In this document: in pieces, positions 14,033-26,361 of the stretch | Layout of the letters: each line of letters begins with the position of its first letter | How positions within the stretch are numbered: position 1 is the first letter of the stretch | Assembly: GCA_024138025.1 (NCBI GenBank) | Contig: JAMXBD010001404.1 | Span: 310,001 to 374,000 of the forward strand | From: Combretum micranthum | Lineage: Eukaryota > Streptophyta > Magnoliopsida > Myrtales > Combretaceae | DNA length: 64,000 nucleotides | Reading direction: 5' to 3' | Notes under the pieces: model-generated | The model's database searches: none | Told to the model about the DNA's origin: nothing | The model's input: only the letters and a program-made list of their open reading frames with translations | Made by a program: the position numbers and the translations under genes

Positions 14033-14455
14033 ATATGTCTAATCATTTCCAATAATTCATTTGATTTATTTACTCTATCTAAACTCAATTTTTTTTTAAC
14101 ATAGTTGAAGGTTTAGGGTATTTTAGAATAAATTTGCAGCTACGGAGTTATCCTTCCACCACCAGGTTAATGCAATATTTTTAATTCTCTTATTTTATGA
14201 TTTATTTAGAATTATCATTAAGTTTTTTTATTCATATTTTTTCATCAATTAGGTTCAACATCGATACATTTTACGATGGAAAAATTTGACATATTAAATA
14301 CTTTTGTATCCAATTTTCTTCCTGATAAAATTAGTATTTTTTTTTTATAGTAGTATAACCATGATTTGATGATAATGCTTCATCTACTACCATCGCATTG
14401 TCTGACATTTCTACAGCTGAATTAATTTTGTTGTATTTTTTTTTCTAGATTCACA

Positions 14456-15541
14456 ATGGATTTAAATGCACAATCACTTTCCTCAACAACTAGAAGTCAA
14501 CACAATCAAAGAAGATCTTATTGGAGAAATACCGATCATCTTCAAAGACAAAACATGATTGAACAACAATGGGAAGTACATCTTGCTAGATGCCGATCCA
14601 ATTATCGAGCAAGATGTTTGATTACCCATTCACGTGTATCACTCGTTGTTGCACACATTGATGCTTCGCATCGAGCTGATAATATAGGTACAAAATTTGA
14701 TTTATTATTTGCATAGATATCCTGTAGATCTTGGTCAATTTAATATAAAAATAGATATGCAGACTATCATCATCCTTTCCAGTCAAACAACCTAAACCAA
14801 TCAATTCCAGCTATAGGTGTGTTTTCCATTATCATTTGATATATCATACATGGCTATCCAATATTCATGATTATATTTTAACAATACTTTGTTAGGACCC
14901 CATCTAAATATCCGTTGTCTTGCCCATTCGTGTAGATCAACATCTAATGTTAATAGAGAAAATCTAATTACAGGTGTGTATTCTGTAACTATTTCATACA
15001 ACCTATGCTACTTTATACTATTTATCACAACATTTCATCAATACTTCATTAGGATCCCATATAATGGATATTTGTTGTCTTGCCCGTTCAGGTGGATCAA
15101 CCTTCAAGGCTAATAACAATTACTCTCATCATGATGAACATAAAGGTATACCTACATAAGTTTTTACCATTAAAAAGAAAAACCATTACATATGAACACG
15201 CAATTTTAAAATATGTTTAAACAATCCTCACCTTATGGATTCTAATCTAAACCACACTATGCCTAACACTGGTACGTTTTACTACCTCGCTTTATATAGT
15301 AGTTATCATTCCCCCTTCTTTGCTATTACTATTATTTATGCTTATTATTCATCGATATTAGTAGTTCGTCGAATGCGTCGACATTGGAATCTTAACAGAG
15401 CTAGGGGGTTTCATGAAACTTTTGGATATGAAGTACTACTCCTTCCTGTCACCAGTACATGCCAATTTCGTGGTGCACAATTATTTCAACATGAAACGTT
15501 TAATATGTGTTGTTCCAAAGGACGAATTAACTTACTAATGG
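14456..15541 (+). pseudogene. Helitron protein, N-terminal exons (decayed)
   Basis: The first block starts at 14456 with a basic segment (RSQHNQRRSYW) like the leader of plant Helitron Rep-helicases. Three exon-like blocks follow (14594-14688, 14895-14972, 15052-15145). Each carries a related peptide around 'RCLITHS', 'RCLAHSC' or 'CCLARSG', and each is followed by GT. The last block, from about 15361, encodes the region before the Helitron_like_N domain and ends 'NMCCSKGRINL', the typical Cys-rich element. The upstream CxxC reads CQFR here, so one expected Cys is missing. The frame runs straight into the LTR at 15542 and resumes at 18410 as 'LLPFDLPELF'. Confidence 0.65.
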
Positions 15542-18404
15542 TGTAAGGACCCGGCCTACCCAATCCCTATAATTAGGCATGTCAAATCCCCCAACCATGT
15601 ATAATACCTGAGTATTATAAAATACTCAAGTATTATATGTAAGGTTGTCCATAAAGAAGATGAATGCATTGACTGTTTGTTTAAACCTATGATAACATCA
15701 TATAACTTTAACATAAAACTACTTAATATATGAGTAGATTAACTTTATAAAACTTAGAATAACTTTAGTGCCGAACCAATGACACTGCAAAAGATACATG
15801 ACTTGATCATAATTAAAGCATAAGAAACAAACTTAAAATCTTATTTTATACACTAAGGCTTTTGTAACAAGCCAATAACAAAATACATTTCTTCCTCAAA
15901 GTCTTTAAGATAATTTAAACAAAACATCTTGGCTTGCGTCTGGGTTTCCTAATCGTCTCACTCGTCCAAAAAGGTTCCCCAATCTGTCCTGTAACTCATA
16001 TCATCATAGCAATCATTATCAATATCACCTGTAAGGTAGTATCATGAGCTAAAGGCCTAGTACGCAATAACACAAACAAATACAAAAATGCCAAGCACAC
16101 CTAAGCTAAATGTAATACAACAAGCAATAATTTGATTTGCTTTGATTAATTAAGTCAATCATCATTGAAGTATTCAAACTCCGATTACAATCTTGGAAGT
16201 CTAGGGTTCTTGAGTGACAGCAGTTACTTAGGGGTTTGTTATAAGCTGTCCGAAGACCTATAACTCCTATGCCTATAGAAATAGAGTAATAATCTCATCT
16301 AAGGTTAATAGCCATCATAAAACTTTACTTAACTTAATCCATAATATCATCTACTTCAATCGATCCCATAAACATGAACTAAATCATATTATTTCTTCTT
16401 AAGAATAAGCAAATGTTACACGATACTATTTACCTTATCAATTACCTACTTAGCCACTCATAAATCACCATCGCATCAAGGCAAAAGAAAAATCATTGTA
16501 TCATGACAACGTGGTATAAGCACCTAATTACCGTGTCATTGTATTATTATAAGGATGTCGCTCCTCGGACTATATTCAACGACGAAAAGCACAACCAATT
16601 TCAGACCATGTTAACTTATCTTTGATTAAGTCCATTTAGAGTATGCTTAATTTAATAATAATCAAATAAGCTATCACATACCTAGATAATCTGATCTATC
16701 AGACAATATACCTGAGCTCAAACCTAACTGAGTGTGCGAGTCTGTCAAGAAAATCATTTAATATAAAACTTATTGTTCACAATAACATATTAACTCCTTC
16801 AATAATCATTATACTTAAACAAGACTCTAATCATCTCACATTTTATTCCTTTAAACACAAATACACATTTTATATTTTATTAATTATCTATTTATTATCA
16901 ACAAGAATTTATTTATTTTTTTAAAGAACAGTACTAAAGGATCTGTTATGCCCATGACCTAGGCCGTAATGGTCATAATGGGGACCATCACGCCCAGGAT
17001 CTTAGGTCGAAATAAAAACAATTAGCTTTGTCACATCAGCAGTAGGAGATAATGCCCCTATCACGGTTGTGATAAAGACCGTGATGATAATTACTCTTGT
17101 AACAAGCTTTGTAGGAAATTTTTCTAAAACAACTCGAGGAGATAACGGGCTTTATTATAATCATAATCTTCCTTAAAAAAATCACACAGAGGAGATAATA
17201 GCCTCTGTTACGGCCGTAATCTAGATCGTGTCAAGCTATTTAAAAGACTCAAGGGGGATAACGAGCAATATAATGGCCATATTTGACAAGGAAACATAAA
17301 TCCAAGAAGATAATGGCCTTGATTACGCCCATGATGAACAAGGCATTATCCTTTGATACTTGTTTCAAAAATTTTGAAGTCCTATATCCTTTAATTCTTT
17401 ACCAAACTCCTATGTACTTCTAAAAACATACCAAACTAAGCTATGCACATATATCGAGCATTATCAAACTCATATGTTCACACAAATTCATTCCTCACAC
17501 AAATACACAACAAACTTAACTTAAGTACATAATCTCATCATTTAAGCTTGTTGACCTCTATTACTACTCTAATAATCCAATTTCTACTTACTTATCATTA
17601 ATAACATCCATATATACATTAATCATCATAACTCCATATTTCTTTTCATTAAAAACCTAAGATACATACACCTATTTGCACACATAGTTTAACATACACA
17701 ATAACATGCCTTTAATTGACATAAAACATCAAAATTCTACTTCTATCTAACATTAACACCAATCAAAATTATGAATAAACAAGACAAACAAGAAATCACC
17801 TTTTACTTACTTTTAAAGATATATCTAGAGATCAAGTTGTTTTTCCCTCCTTTCTTAGCTTTATTCTCACTTCTCTTACTCTTGTATCTTACTTTCTAGC
17901 CTTGGATCTAATTTGTGATGACCTAGAAGGAATTCTAATGGAGAAAATTTGGGTTTGTTTGGCTTGAGAGATAGAAGAAAGGGAGAGAGGGACGATAAGA
18001 ATTCGAGTTTGTTTTGGATTGTGTGATATTTTTGGCTACTTTGTTGACTTTTAGGCATTTAGAAACTTATGGAAGATGTTATAACATAGGCTTAGGCTTT
18101 GCATATAGTTGGGCTTAAGCTTGTTAATTCAATTGGTCTTGGGCTCAAATTTGGGTTCTAAAATCTACTAAACCATGTGTCAACACACATATATACCTAA
18201 TTTAATATAATTCTACAACATGCAGATTACTAAAATTTTTTACTAACACATATATACTTCAATTACTAGAATTTCTCATACAAAGAATTTTTCATATAAT
18301 CAAATTAAATTATACTAACTTAACTATAACAATTGAATTCATAAATCATCATTTAATCATATAAAAGCAAATTAGTTTAGTATATTAAATTTTAGATTAT
18401 TTCG
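15542..18404 (-). mobile_element. Solo LTR inserted in Helitron coding sequence
   Basis: It starts TGTAAGGACCCGG and ends GATTATTTCG, where the family end is ATTTCA; one substitution explains the difference. It is flanked by AATGG at 15537-15541 and again at 18405-18409. Removing the LTR and one AATGG joins the Helitron frame exactly (N-L-L-M-V-L-L-P-F-D). The left third resembles the other LTRs, e.g. 'AAGCAAATGTTACACGATAC' at about 16400. Its centre (about 16930-17350) has a different repeated theme, 'GAGGAGATAAYGGSCT'. No internal genes remain. Confidence 0.9.
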
Positions 18405-20534
18405 AATGGTTTTGCTACCATTTGACCTACCTGAACTTTTTGATTTTGAAACCAACATTGGAAGACTTTTCAAACAACATATTCGATCTTACAATCATAT
18501 TTTCTCATTTATTCCATGGGTGTGCATGTAGATAATAGTTTGTTAGCTAATAATCGGGGCATCTACACGTTCCATGCCCAAGTTTCAATATATCACAAAA
18601 TCGGTAGCTTTTTTCCTAATACACATGAGCGATCAAGGTTTCTACAAACATACATATATATAATTTTATATATATGAAATAGATCACAAAACACAAAATA
18701 TTTTGTTCGATAACCCATCCTTAAATATGGAAATTGTTCGAAAAATTATTTCTGTTCTCAATGCCCACAATCCTTTTGTCCACCAATTTCATTAGTTGTT
18801 TACGCTTACCAATGTTGAGGATTGTCGGCTTATCATTACGAGCATCCCATTGGCCCATATCAGTATTCTCTTCCAACTGCTTTATAAGTTGCTGTAATAG
18901 TAGTTGAAGGTGAAGAATTTGGTAATTTAAATGATCGTGACATCATCATACAATCCCATTCTGGCTAGCTTATGACTATTAACGATACTGTTGGTTATTA
19001 TGAACCCCTACAATATTCGTTGCTATTGCCGTATGGAACATATGGTTGGGATGTTAATACTCGATCATTCAATGGAAACAATCTCACATTCCATGCCGTC
19101 CATGCGTACATGGTGTAGGTAACGACAATATAATATTACAATTACCATTGTACTACCTAATATGGTTCCTTACGCAACTACTATTATGACTTCTATCTTC
19201 AGATATGTGAAGACTAACAATCTCTTATTCTTAGAGGGGGTCGACTCTTTCAACAATATTTGGTTGATAATTTGGTCAAAATTGAAACTCAAAGGTTAAG
19301 ATGGTTATGTTAACACTAGGATACAATTCAAGCTGAGTTTTACCAAGGATTACAAGGCTCGTTGAATGTTGGAGAGAACGATGCAGGTCTATATCCTAGC
19401 AATTTTTTTTTAATTCCAATTTTTCCATCATATTATCATGAACTTCTAATTAGACCATCTACACCAAAATTAACAAATATGGACATCATATAGGAAATGT
19501 CGGTAGAAAGATTGTGTTTCCCTCTTCATTTTTGGGAGTCTGTGTGATATGTATTAAGGGTACCAAGATGCAATGTCTTTAATTCAAGAATATATGGAAG
19601 ACCTGATCTATTCATCACCATAATGTGCAATCCTTCTTGGTTTGAAATCCAAAATGGATTACTTTTAGGCTAAACCCCACAAGATTGGCCGGACTTACTT
19701 TCATGTGTGTTTCATTCGAGGCTTGAGCAATTTAAGAAGGATATTATTGAAAACAATGTGCTAGGAAAAGTAATTGCTTATCCTTATGTCATAGAATTTC
19801 AAAAACGAGGTCTACCCCATGCCTACATGCTTATTTTTTGAGATTGATGATAAACTCAACACACTAAATGATTATAACACTGTTGTTAGGGCTAAAATCC
19901 CTAATCAAAATGAAGAGCCTTAAATATTTCAAGCCGTTCTCAAACACATGATTCATGGCCCATGTGGGGAATACAACACATCTGCCTCATGTATGAAACA
20001 AGGACATTGTAAGCATCATTTTAAAGCTTTTGCACCTATGACAATACAAGGGAATGACCCATACTCGATATATAAACAAAGAAATAATGATTGTGTACCA
20101 TCACATAATTGCCCAAATGTTGTGTGGGCAATAGTTGCGTCGTTCCTTCTAATCCATGGTTACTCCTCAAGTATGATTGTCATGTCAGTGTGGAGATTTG
20201 TGTGAGTGTAAAGAGTGTTAAGTACTTATATAAATACATACACAAAGGAGCTGATTGAGTCTCCATTAAAGTTCACATTGGATCTAATAGTGACAAAATC
20301 TAGCAATTTATTGATGCACGTTGGGTAAGTGCCATAGAAGTTGTTTGGAGAATGCTGAGCTTTCCGATGAGTCGAATATATCCTTTTGTCCTTAGATTAC
20401 AAATACACCTACCTAACATGCATACACTCATTTTTCATCACAACCAATCTGTAAGTTTCGTTTTGGCCAATAGCCAATCTCCTCAAATAATGCTAACAAA
20501 ATTCTTTTGTATAAATAGTATAGATTTTGAAGCA
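18405..20534 (+). pseudogene. Helitron Rep region (Helitron_like_N plus HUH Rep), decayed
   Basis: After 'LLPFDLPELF' come peptides typical of the Helitron_like_N domain: 'RGIYTFHA', 'GSFFPNTHERSRF' and 'LQYSLLLPYGTYGW'. The Rep part follows, with 'EFQKRGLPHAYMLIF' near 19800, 'MIHGPCGEYN' at 19948 and 'IDARWVSAIEVVWRML' near 20310. The HUH motif reads H-A-Y instead of H-A-H. The region that normally carries the catalytic tyrosines reads 'QFIDARW', with F and W where Y is expected. In-frame stops and frameshifts recur throughout. The protein would nick DNA for rolling-circle transposition if intact, but this copy cannot. Confidence 0.75.
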
Positions 20535-20540
20535 TGATGA

Positions 20541-21790
20541 TTGCTTTATAAAGAGTTTCTACTACATTACAAGTGGGTGAATTCAATATGGCTTCAAAGA
20601 AGGAATAACAAAAAAGCTATAGGAAGAATTTATACAGTTGCCCCCATTGATTCTGAAAGACTTTATTTATGTGTGTTGCTTAATCACGTCCATGGCTCAA
20701 TATCATTTGAACATCTCTTAACTTACAATGGGATCACCTATGGTACATTTCAAAAGGCTGCAAAAAGTAGGGGTCTTCTTGAGAATGATGATAGTATACG
20801 TCAATGCTTACTTGAAGCTGTCTCTTTCCAAATGCCATCTTCTTTTAGGAGATTATTTGTAACTATTTTGGTTTATTGTCAACCCACTTAAGTTAAATTA
20901 TTATGGGATGAATTCCATGAAAGCATGCTACAAGATTATGCTTCTACTTCAACGACTTCAAATCTATTTGTTATAGACAAACTACTATGTGGCCTGCAAA
21001 GATTGTTATCACAACATGGAAAAAGATTGTCCGATTATGAACTTCCATGTTTGCATTACAGTTCTATGGATCAAGAAAATATACCAAGGTTAGTTGAAAA
21101 TGAGGTTTCAATTCCTATAGCTGATGATGATATAAATGCATCACCCAACCTCAATGCTGAACAAAAATATTCATTTGATTTGGTAAAATCTACGACCAAA
21201 CGCAATAAGCATGCCATATTTTTTATAGATGGTTTGAGAGGTATTGGTAAAACATATTTGTGTCGTGCTATTTTGGCATGTCTTCGAAGTGCCGCTCATA
21301 TTGCTTTAGCGACGGCTAGTTATGGTATTGCATTGACTATTTTACTAGGAGGTAAAACATCACACTTGAGGTTCAAGATTCCATTTAATCCAGATGCGTC
21401 TTCTACCGGCTTGGTGAGTAAACAATATGAATTAGCTACTTTGGTGAAGATTTTTAAAGCCATTTTGTGGGATGAAGCTTCTATGGCTAACAAATATGCT
21501 TTTGAAGCTATTGACAGGACACTTAAAGATGTTATGGAAGTAGATGTTCCATTTGGGGGAAAAGTTATTATATTAGGAGGAGATTTTCGACAAGTTCTTC
21601 CAGTTATTCCTAATGGAACAAAGCAACATATGATAGATGCATGCTTGAACAAATTACCTCTTTGGACAAGTGTACGGAATTTATGAATTCAAAGAGATTT
21701 ATTTAAAAGGTTTGGAATTAGTTATGGTATGAAATACTCATAGAAGTATTTCTTTCGTTTAGGTGATTTTGGAATCGAGGGAAATTTCGT
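20541..21790 (+). pseudogene. Helitron PIF1-like helicase domain, broken
   Basis: One frame runs from 20541 to 21686 with a single TAA at 20889-20891, where family members have a charged residue between 'CQPT' and 'LLWDEF'. Walker A is GLRGIGKT (about 21232). Motif II is DEAS in 'ILWDEASM' and motif III is GGDFRQVLPVIP, all PIF1/RRM3-type. Past 'LPLWTSV' a stop follows, but homology continues faintly to about 21790 ('FFRLGDFGIEGN'). The C-terminal helicase motifs and the Helitron 3' end are missing or replaced. This is the best-kept part of the element. Confidence 0.8.
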
Positions 21791-22512
21791 GTTTCTGGAT
21801 CACTACCATTAGAGACCGGAGACCATGGTCAAGTGAGTTCACTATCTTTAAATTATATGCTTGTGCTTGTGCTTGTAATGGTAGTGGCATTAGAATTAGG
21901 TCAAGATAAAATTTGACTATGTGCATATGATTTCTACATGGGTTAATTGATGATAAGAATATCGAAATGAGCTTGTTGTAACTATTTGTATGATCTAATA
22001 TAGAATTGATTTGTCTGCAATATCTATGATCACCCATAAATTATTAAATTAATATGCCATGATTTTACAATCAAATTGACCATGCATACCATAAGTGAGT
22101 CACATTGCATAGGTTATTATACCTTTGTCGAAACAAGGCATAATAACTTGGCAATGAGGGGCCTGTAAATTCGAATGTTGGAGTAATGGCCGGAAATTGA
22201 AATGTTGGCATAATGACAAAAAATTGTAATGTTAGCGTAAGGGCTGGAGTGAAAAATGTGTGTGGGTGGGTACCTGTATCAACCATAATATAAATGAGAA
22301 AAATTGAAATCCATGGCCGTATGGACCTGAAACACCTAACCTCAAATGGAAAGCGTAAATCCATTCAACATAAAATTTTCTGATAGTTTTATGTATTGTA
22401 TGCTCACGTGTTTGTGCATTTCATATATACTATTTGTTAAGAATTTAATTTTGGGAAGTGGAACTTACTAAGCTAGCGTAGTTTACACCCTCATAGTTTC
22501 TTTCTAATACAG
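21791..22512. other. Unassigned stretch after the helicase
   Basis: No known gene is recognised. A three-unit 27-bp minisatellite (22167-22247) lies inside. The 20 bases before the LTR at 22513 (CATAGTTTCTTTCTAATACA, then G) resemble a plant 3' splice site, with a pyrimidine-rich tract, CTAAT and ACAG. This stretch could be host or captured sequence inside the Helitron; I cannot decide. Confidence 0.35.
22167..22247 (+). repeat. 27-bp minisatellite, three units
   Basis: Units at 22167, 22194 and 22221 each start AAATT and share 'AATGTTRG' plus a 'TAATG' or 'TAAGG' core. The period is divisible by three, so the minus strand reads a 9-residue repeat (PALTLTLQF, FVIMPTFQF, PAITPTFEF) inside an open frame at 22071-22364. 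I do not recognise that frame as a protein. Confidence 0.75.
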
Positions 22513-25152
22513 TGTAAGGACCCGCTATCACCCCTATATTTGAAATAGGAGATAACGGTTCCCCAACCATATATAACCCCTAAGATTATATGTAAGGTTG
22601 CATAAAGAAATTGTTTGAGTAGTTGATTATCTAATTCCATAAATATATCATACAATGGGAGACATAAATTTTTTTTTTTTTTAAACCTTAAGCAATGCTA
22701 TACACATTTTGGCAAAGAAAACAACCCAACTTCTAAATAGCTAAATACATACATATATATTACATATTACATCCAAAGGCTTTTTACAAGCCTTAACCAA
22801 AATCCTCAAAACACAACCCAACTAACACTATAATTACATTATCATCCAAAAAGAATCACACCTAATCTATTACATTCATATGGGGTCCATTGAGTCCATG
22901 GTCATCTCTAATCCTCTAACCCATCAAGAAAATCTTCAAATCAGTTCTGTACCCCATACTCGTATAGAACTCATCGGAATCACCACCTAAATATAAAAAT
23001 ATGAGCCAAAGGCCAGTACACAAGTAACGAATACAAAATGCGAAGTGAATCACACATTCTTAGGCTAAATGCATTATGCAACAATCACTTATTCATTATT
23101 AAGTCTTTAGTTAGCAAGACAAACAGGGGAGTATTCAAACTCCGGACAACAAGGATCTAGTATTACGTCCGCCTCCCTGAGTGGTCCCTACTGTTCATAC
23201 AGACTAAGCAGCCCCACCTTCTGGTGTAGCCCGTAATACTAGGGGATCCTGAGTAATGCATCACGACGCTCAGGGGTTGATATGAGCAGCTCAGATACTC
23301 ATATTTCCTAAATAATTCTATCCATTAACGAGAAGTACCCTGCCCCCAATCTGAGCAGGGTGCCCCTCTCCGAACCAGATTCAACGGCAAACAATGACAA
23401 TCAACACTCATTTATCAATAGGATTTTCTTAATTTAAGGTAGCTTAATTTTGATGCCTACCCTAGCAAAGAGACAGGTAAGTTACTACGTACCTGATATA
23501 GCTCGGGAATTAACGAGGTTGACTGGGCGATGATCTATCACTGTTTAAATCAATATTAAATTCACACTTAGCTTAAGCACTAGTTAACTAGTATAAAAGA
23601 TAAATATATCAAAGAAATCCAAATAAATTAATAAAGGTTATAATAAAGCATTTAAACATCCTAATATACCCTAGGTCGCTTAACAAATACTTAATTGATC
23701 ATATGTCAAACTTCGGAAAATTTTGAAAAAAGTTTTTAAAATTCAAAAGCACAGGGGATACGCCGGCAGCCAAAGCTGGCGGCCTTGAGCCGGTGTTCGA
23801 TACTCTGGAAATCAACACTGCCAACGCTGGCAGTGTTCAAGCGTACGCTGACTGCCATCCAAAACCCAAAATTTTTCAAAACGTCCAGAGAGGTCTAAGC
23901 CATCCACTTACCCAGATACGTGGGCAGCTTTGACACATACGCTGGTGGCCTTGATTCCCAGCGGCCAGTGGCCAACGTACAATATGGATGAATGAACGTC
24001 GGCTGACTTTTCCAGCGAAAGTCGGCGGCGTTCAGTCGGCCTTAAGAAATTTGATTCTGTGAGCTTTCAACACCGTCTGTAGGCCGGCGGCGTAGAAACT
24101 CAAATTGCTGGCGTAAGTTCTAAAGAACAAACGCTGGCAAATTTTTAACGTAAAAGCCGACGGTGTAACAAAGCGGCATTAAGAAATTTGAATCCAACGC
24201 TGCCTCTACGCCGGAGGCGTTGAATTCCCAGGTGTCGGCGTATGTTCAAAAACAGGCCTATACGAAAATGGTTTTTATTTTCCCCTATTTTATTACAACT
24301 TGTTCATTTTTCCAAAAATTCCCAAACTTGATCCAAACTTTCTAAAGCTTGTTATATGATCCAAACATTATTCTAACAACATTTATCCTACTTCTAAACA
24401 TCAAAACTCTAATCATACTTCCAATTCACAACTCAACTACTAAATCCTTCAACCTCCCATAACATTCATCCCCTCACAACAACACTCCTATAAAATACAA
24501 ATTACCACTCCATTAATCATATAATATCATCCAAACGATCATCCATGCACCAATTCAATCTCATACCAATCATCACCTCAAAATCATATATATTCTAACA
24601 TTTACAAACAATTCAACATAGAACATAAAAATAAAAGATAGAGTTTGTATTAAACTCACATGATTGAATATTGGCTTGGAATGATATTCAAATCCTTAAG
24701 CTTGTAATAAACCTTGGCTTAGGGTTTAAGATTTTGGGTTGAGAAAAGGAAGAAAGAAAGAAGAAAGAAAAGAAAAGGAGTGTAAATTCGTATGAAAAAT
24801 GAGGCTGTCAAAAAGAGGTCTTAATTTGCTTAAAATTAAGCCAATACTCATCCAACAATTGTTATTAGGGGTATATTTGACCTAAGGTTAATTTGGGCGA
24901 ATTTCAAATGCATTTGAATTGAATTTAAGCTCAAAAAGTGGGTCTAAAGTTTGTCAAAATTCTATCATGACTCTAAAAAATTTCTAAAGTAAATTGATTA
25001 AATTTTAAACATAACACATGCATATTAATTTGAAAAAAAGACACACATATTCATTATACTATACACACATTTATAGATATCAAACAATAATATTAATTTC
25101 ATAATACTATTCTCATATAAGATAACACATTCACTAATTATATTAACTAAGC

Positions 25153-25198
<46 letters not shown>

Positions 25199-25248
25199 CA
25201 TTCCAATATCACATTGATACGCAATTTAAGGAATTCATGGCCATTTCA
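22513..25248 (-). mobile_element. Solo LTR, subfamily B, with perfect target duplication
   Basis: It starts TGTAAGGACCCGC and ends GGCCATTTCA. It is flanked by TACAG at 22508-22512 and 25249-25253. A CpG-rich centre at 23750-24260 holds many versions of 'ACGCCGGCGGCGT' with 'GTTCAAGCGTACGC' spacers. A CA/TA microsatellite at 25152-25198 lies near its right end. It has no internal genes, consistent with LTR-LTR recombination having removed the body of the element. Confidence 0.92.
25152..25198. repeat. (CA)n(TA)n microsatellite
   Basis: A run of about 13 CA units passes directly into about 10 TA units. It lies within the LTR at 22513-25248. Confidence 0.9.
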
Positions 25249-25253
25249 TACAG

Positions 25254-25641
25254 TTCCCGTACTTATGGCTACGTCCCCGGACCATACCAAATCAGGTAAT
25301 GAGAGACTAGAAGTTATCTCCTTAGAAGTTTACAATTGGTTTGTATAGTTTTAGTAGTGAACCTATAAAGATCAATTGTTACCAAAAGGATAATACCTAA
25401 ACTTATGTGTAGCAGGAGAATGCCCCTTAGTGCTTTGTAATTGATCCTGAGATATCTGTGGTTCATATTTTTATGCTGATCCTATCAAATTGAACTATAT
25501 GTCTCCAATTGTTCATGTATTCTATTGTTGTAAGGGAACACCTTGCATACTAACACAAGACTTCTGAATGACTGTGGTAGTGATTCTTAAGTCTCGTTTA
25601 GCATGCAGTGGACTGTTACGTTTAAGGTACCCTTTAGGGCG
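25254..25641. other. Unassigned 390-bp stretch between two LTRs
   Basis: Its base composition is more even than that of its neighbours. The first 43 bases after the TACAG duplication could read as an exon ending at CAG/GTAATG (open in frame as 'FPYLWLRPRTIPNQ'), following the splice-acceptor-like end of the left flank. I do not recognise the peptide. No transposon hallmark was found. Confidence 0.3.
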
Positions 25642-26020
25642 TGACAAAATTAGATTAGTAATTAATTATATTAAATTTGAGATTTTAATTCTAAATCTCC
25701 TAAACATGTTTCTAAATTGTTTAGAGGATTCCTAACTCTTGATTCTTAGCCTAAACACTAATTCCTAAATCTTTACAAAATTTGAGTTCATTTGTTTGAA
25801 TAAAAATACCAGTTCTTAAATCTAAACTCAAATTAAATATCTTTGTATCTAAATTAAATTCCTAAATTAAGTTCTTAATTTCTAACATATTTGTTCAGAA
25901 ATCATCTTCTAAATACTTCTAGAACTATAGATATTGATCTGGTAATGCTAAATCTAACATGTTATTTTGAAAATATATTTATATTTATCTTTTCCCTTTT
26001 ATATTTATTTTCTTCCCTGC

Positions 26021-26051
<31 letters not shown>

Positions 26052-26315
26052 CTTCTTCTTCTTTCCCGTATCTTCTATTCCTCCTCCTCCTCTTCCTTCT
26101 TCTTCTTCTTCATTTTCTCTTCTCTCTTTCTTCAGTTCATCTCACCACATCTCAAATTCAACAAAGCTATAGGAGAAGTCAAAGTTAGGAATCAAGATAG
26201 AAGAAGAAATGACATGTTTCTCCAAAAGCTAAGTTTTCTATTTCAAGTTATCTTTGTTTTATTTGTTGTTTAAGTTAATAATTGATGAATTCATGTTGAT
26301 TTGAGATGAGAGTGC

Positions 26316-26361
<46 letters not shown>

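Larger units (their letters stand above)
7452..21790 (+). mobile_element. Decayed Helitron interrupted by LTR insertions
   Basis: The proposed 5' terminus is TCTATATATACTAATATTAA at 7452, preceded by A. This is the TC start and A/T insertion setting typical of plant Helitrons. The coding part runs in order: a short exon-like N-terminal region (14456-15541), a Helitron_like_N domain plus Rep region (18410-20534), and a PIF1-like helicase (20541 to about 21790). It is split by the LTR at 8022-14032, with its nested LTR, and by the LTR at 15542-18404. Many stops and altered catalytic residues show it is not autonomous. I could not find the CTRR-plus-hairpin 3' end, so the right boundary is only where helicase homology fades. 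Confidence 0.65.

Noticed and set aside
21320..21652. 110-codon open frame antisense to the helicase
   Set aside because: It is a shadow of the helicase coding sequence on the other strand.
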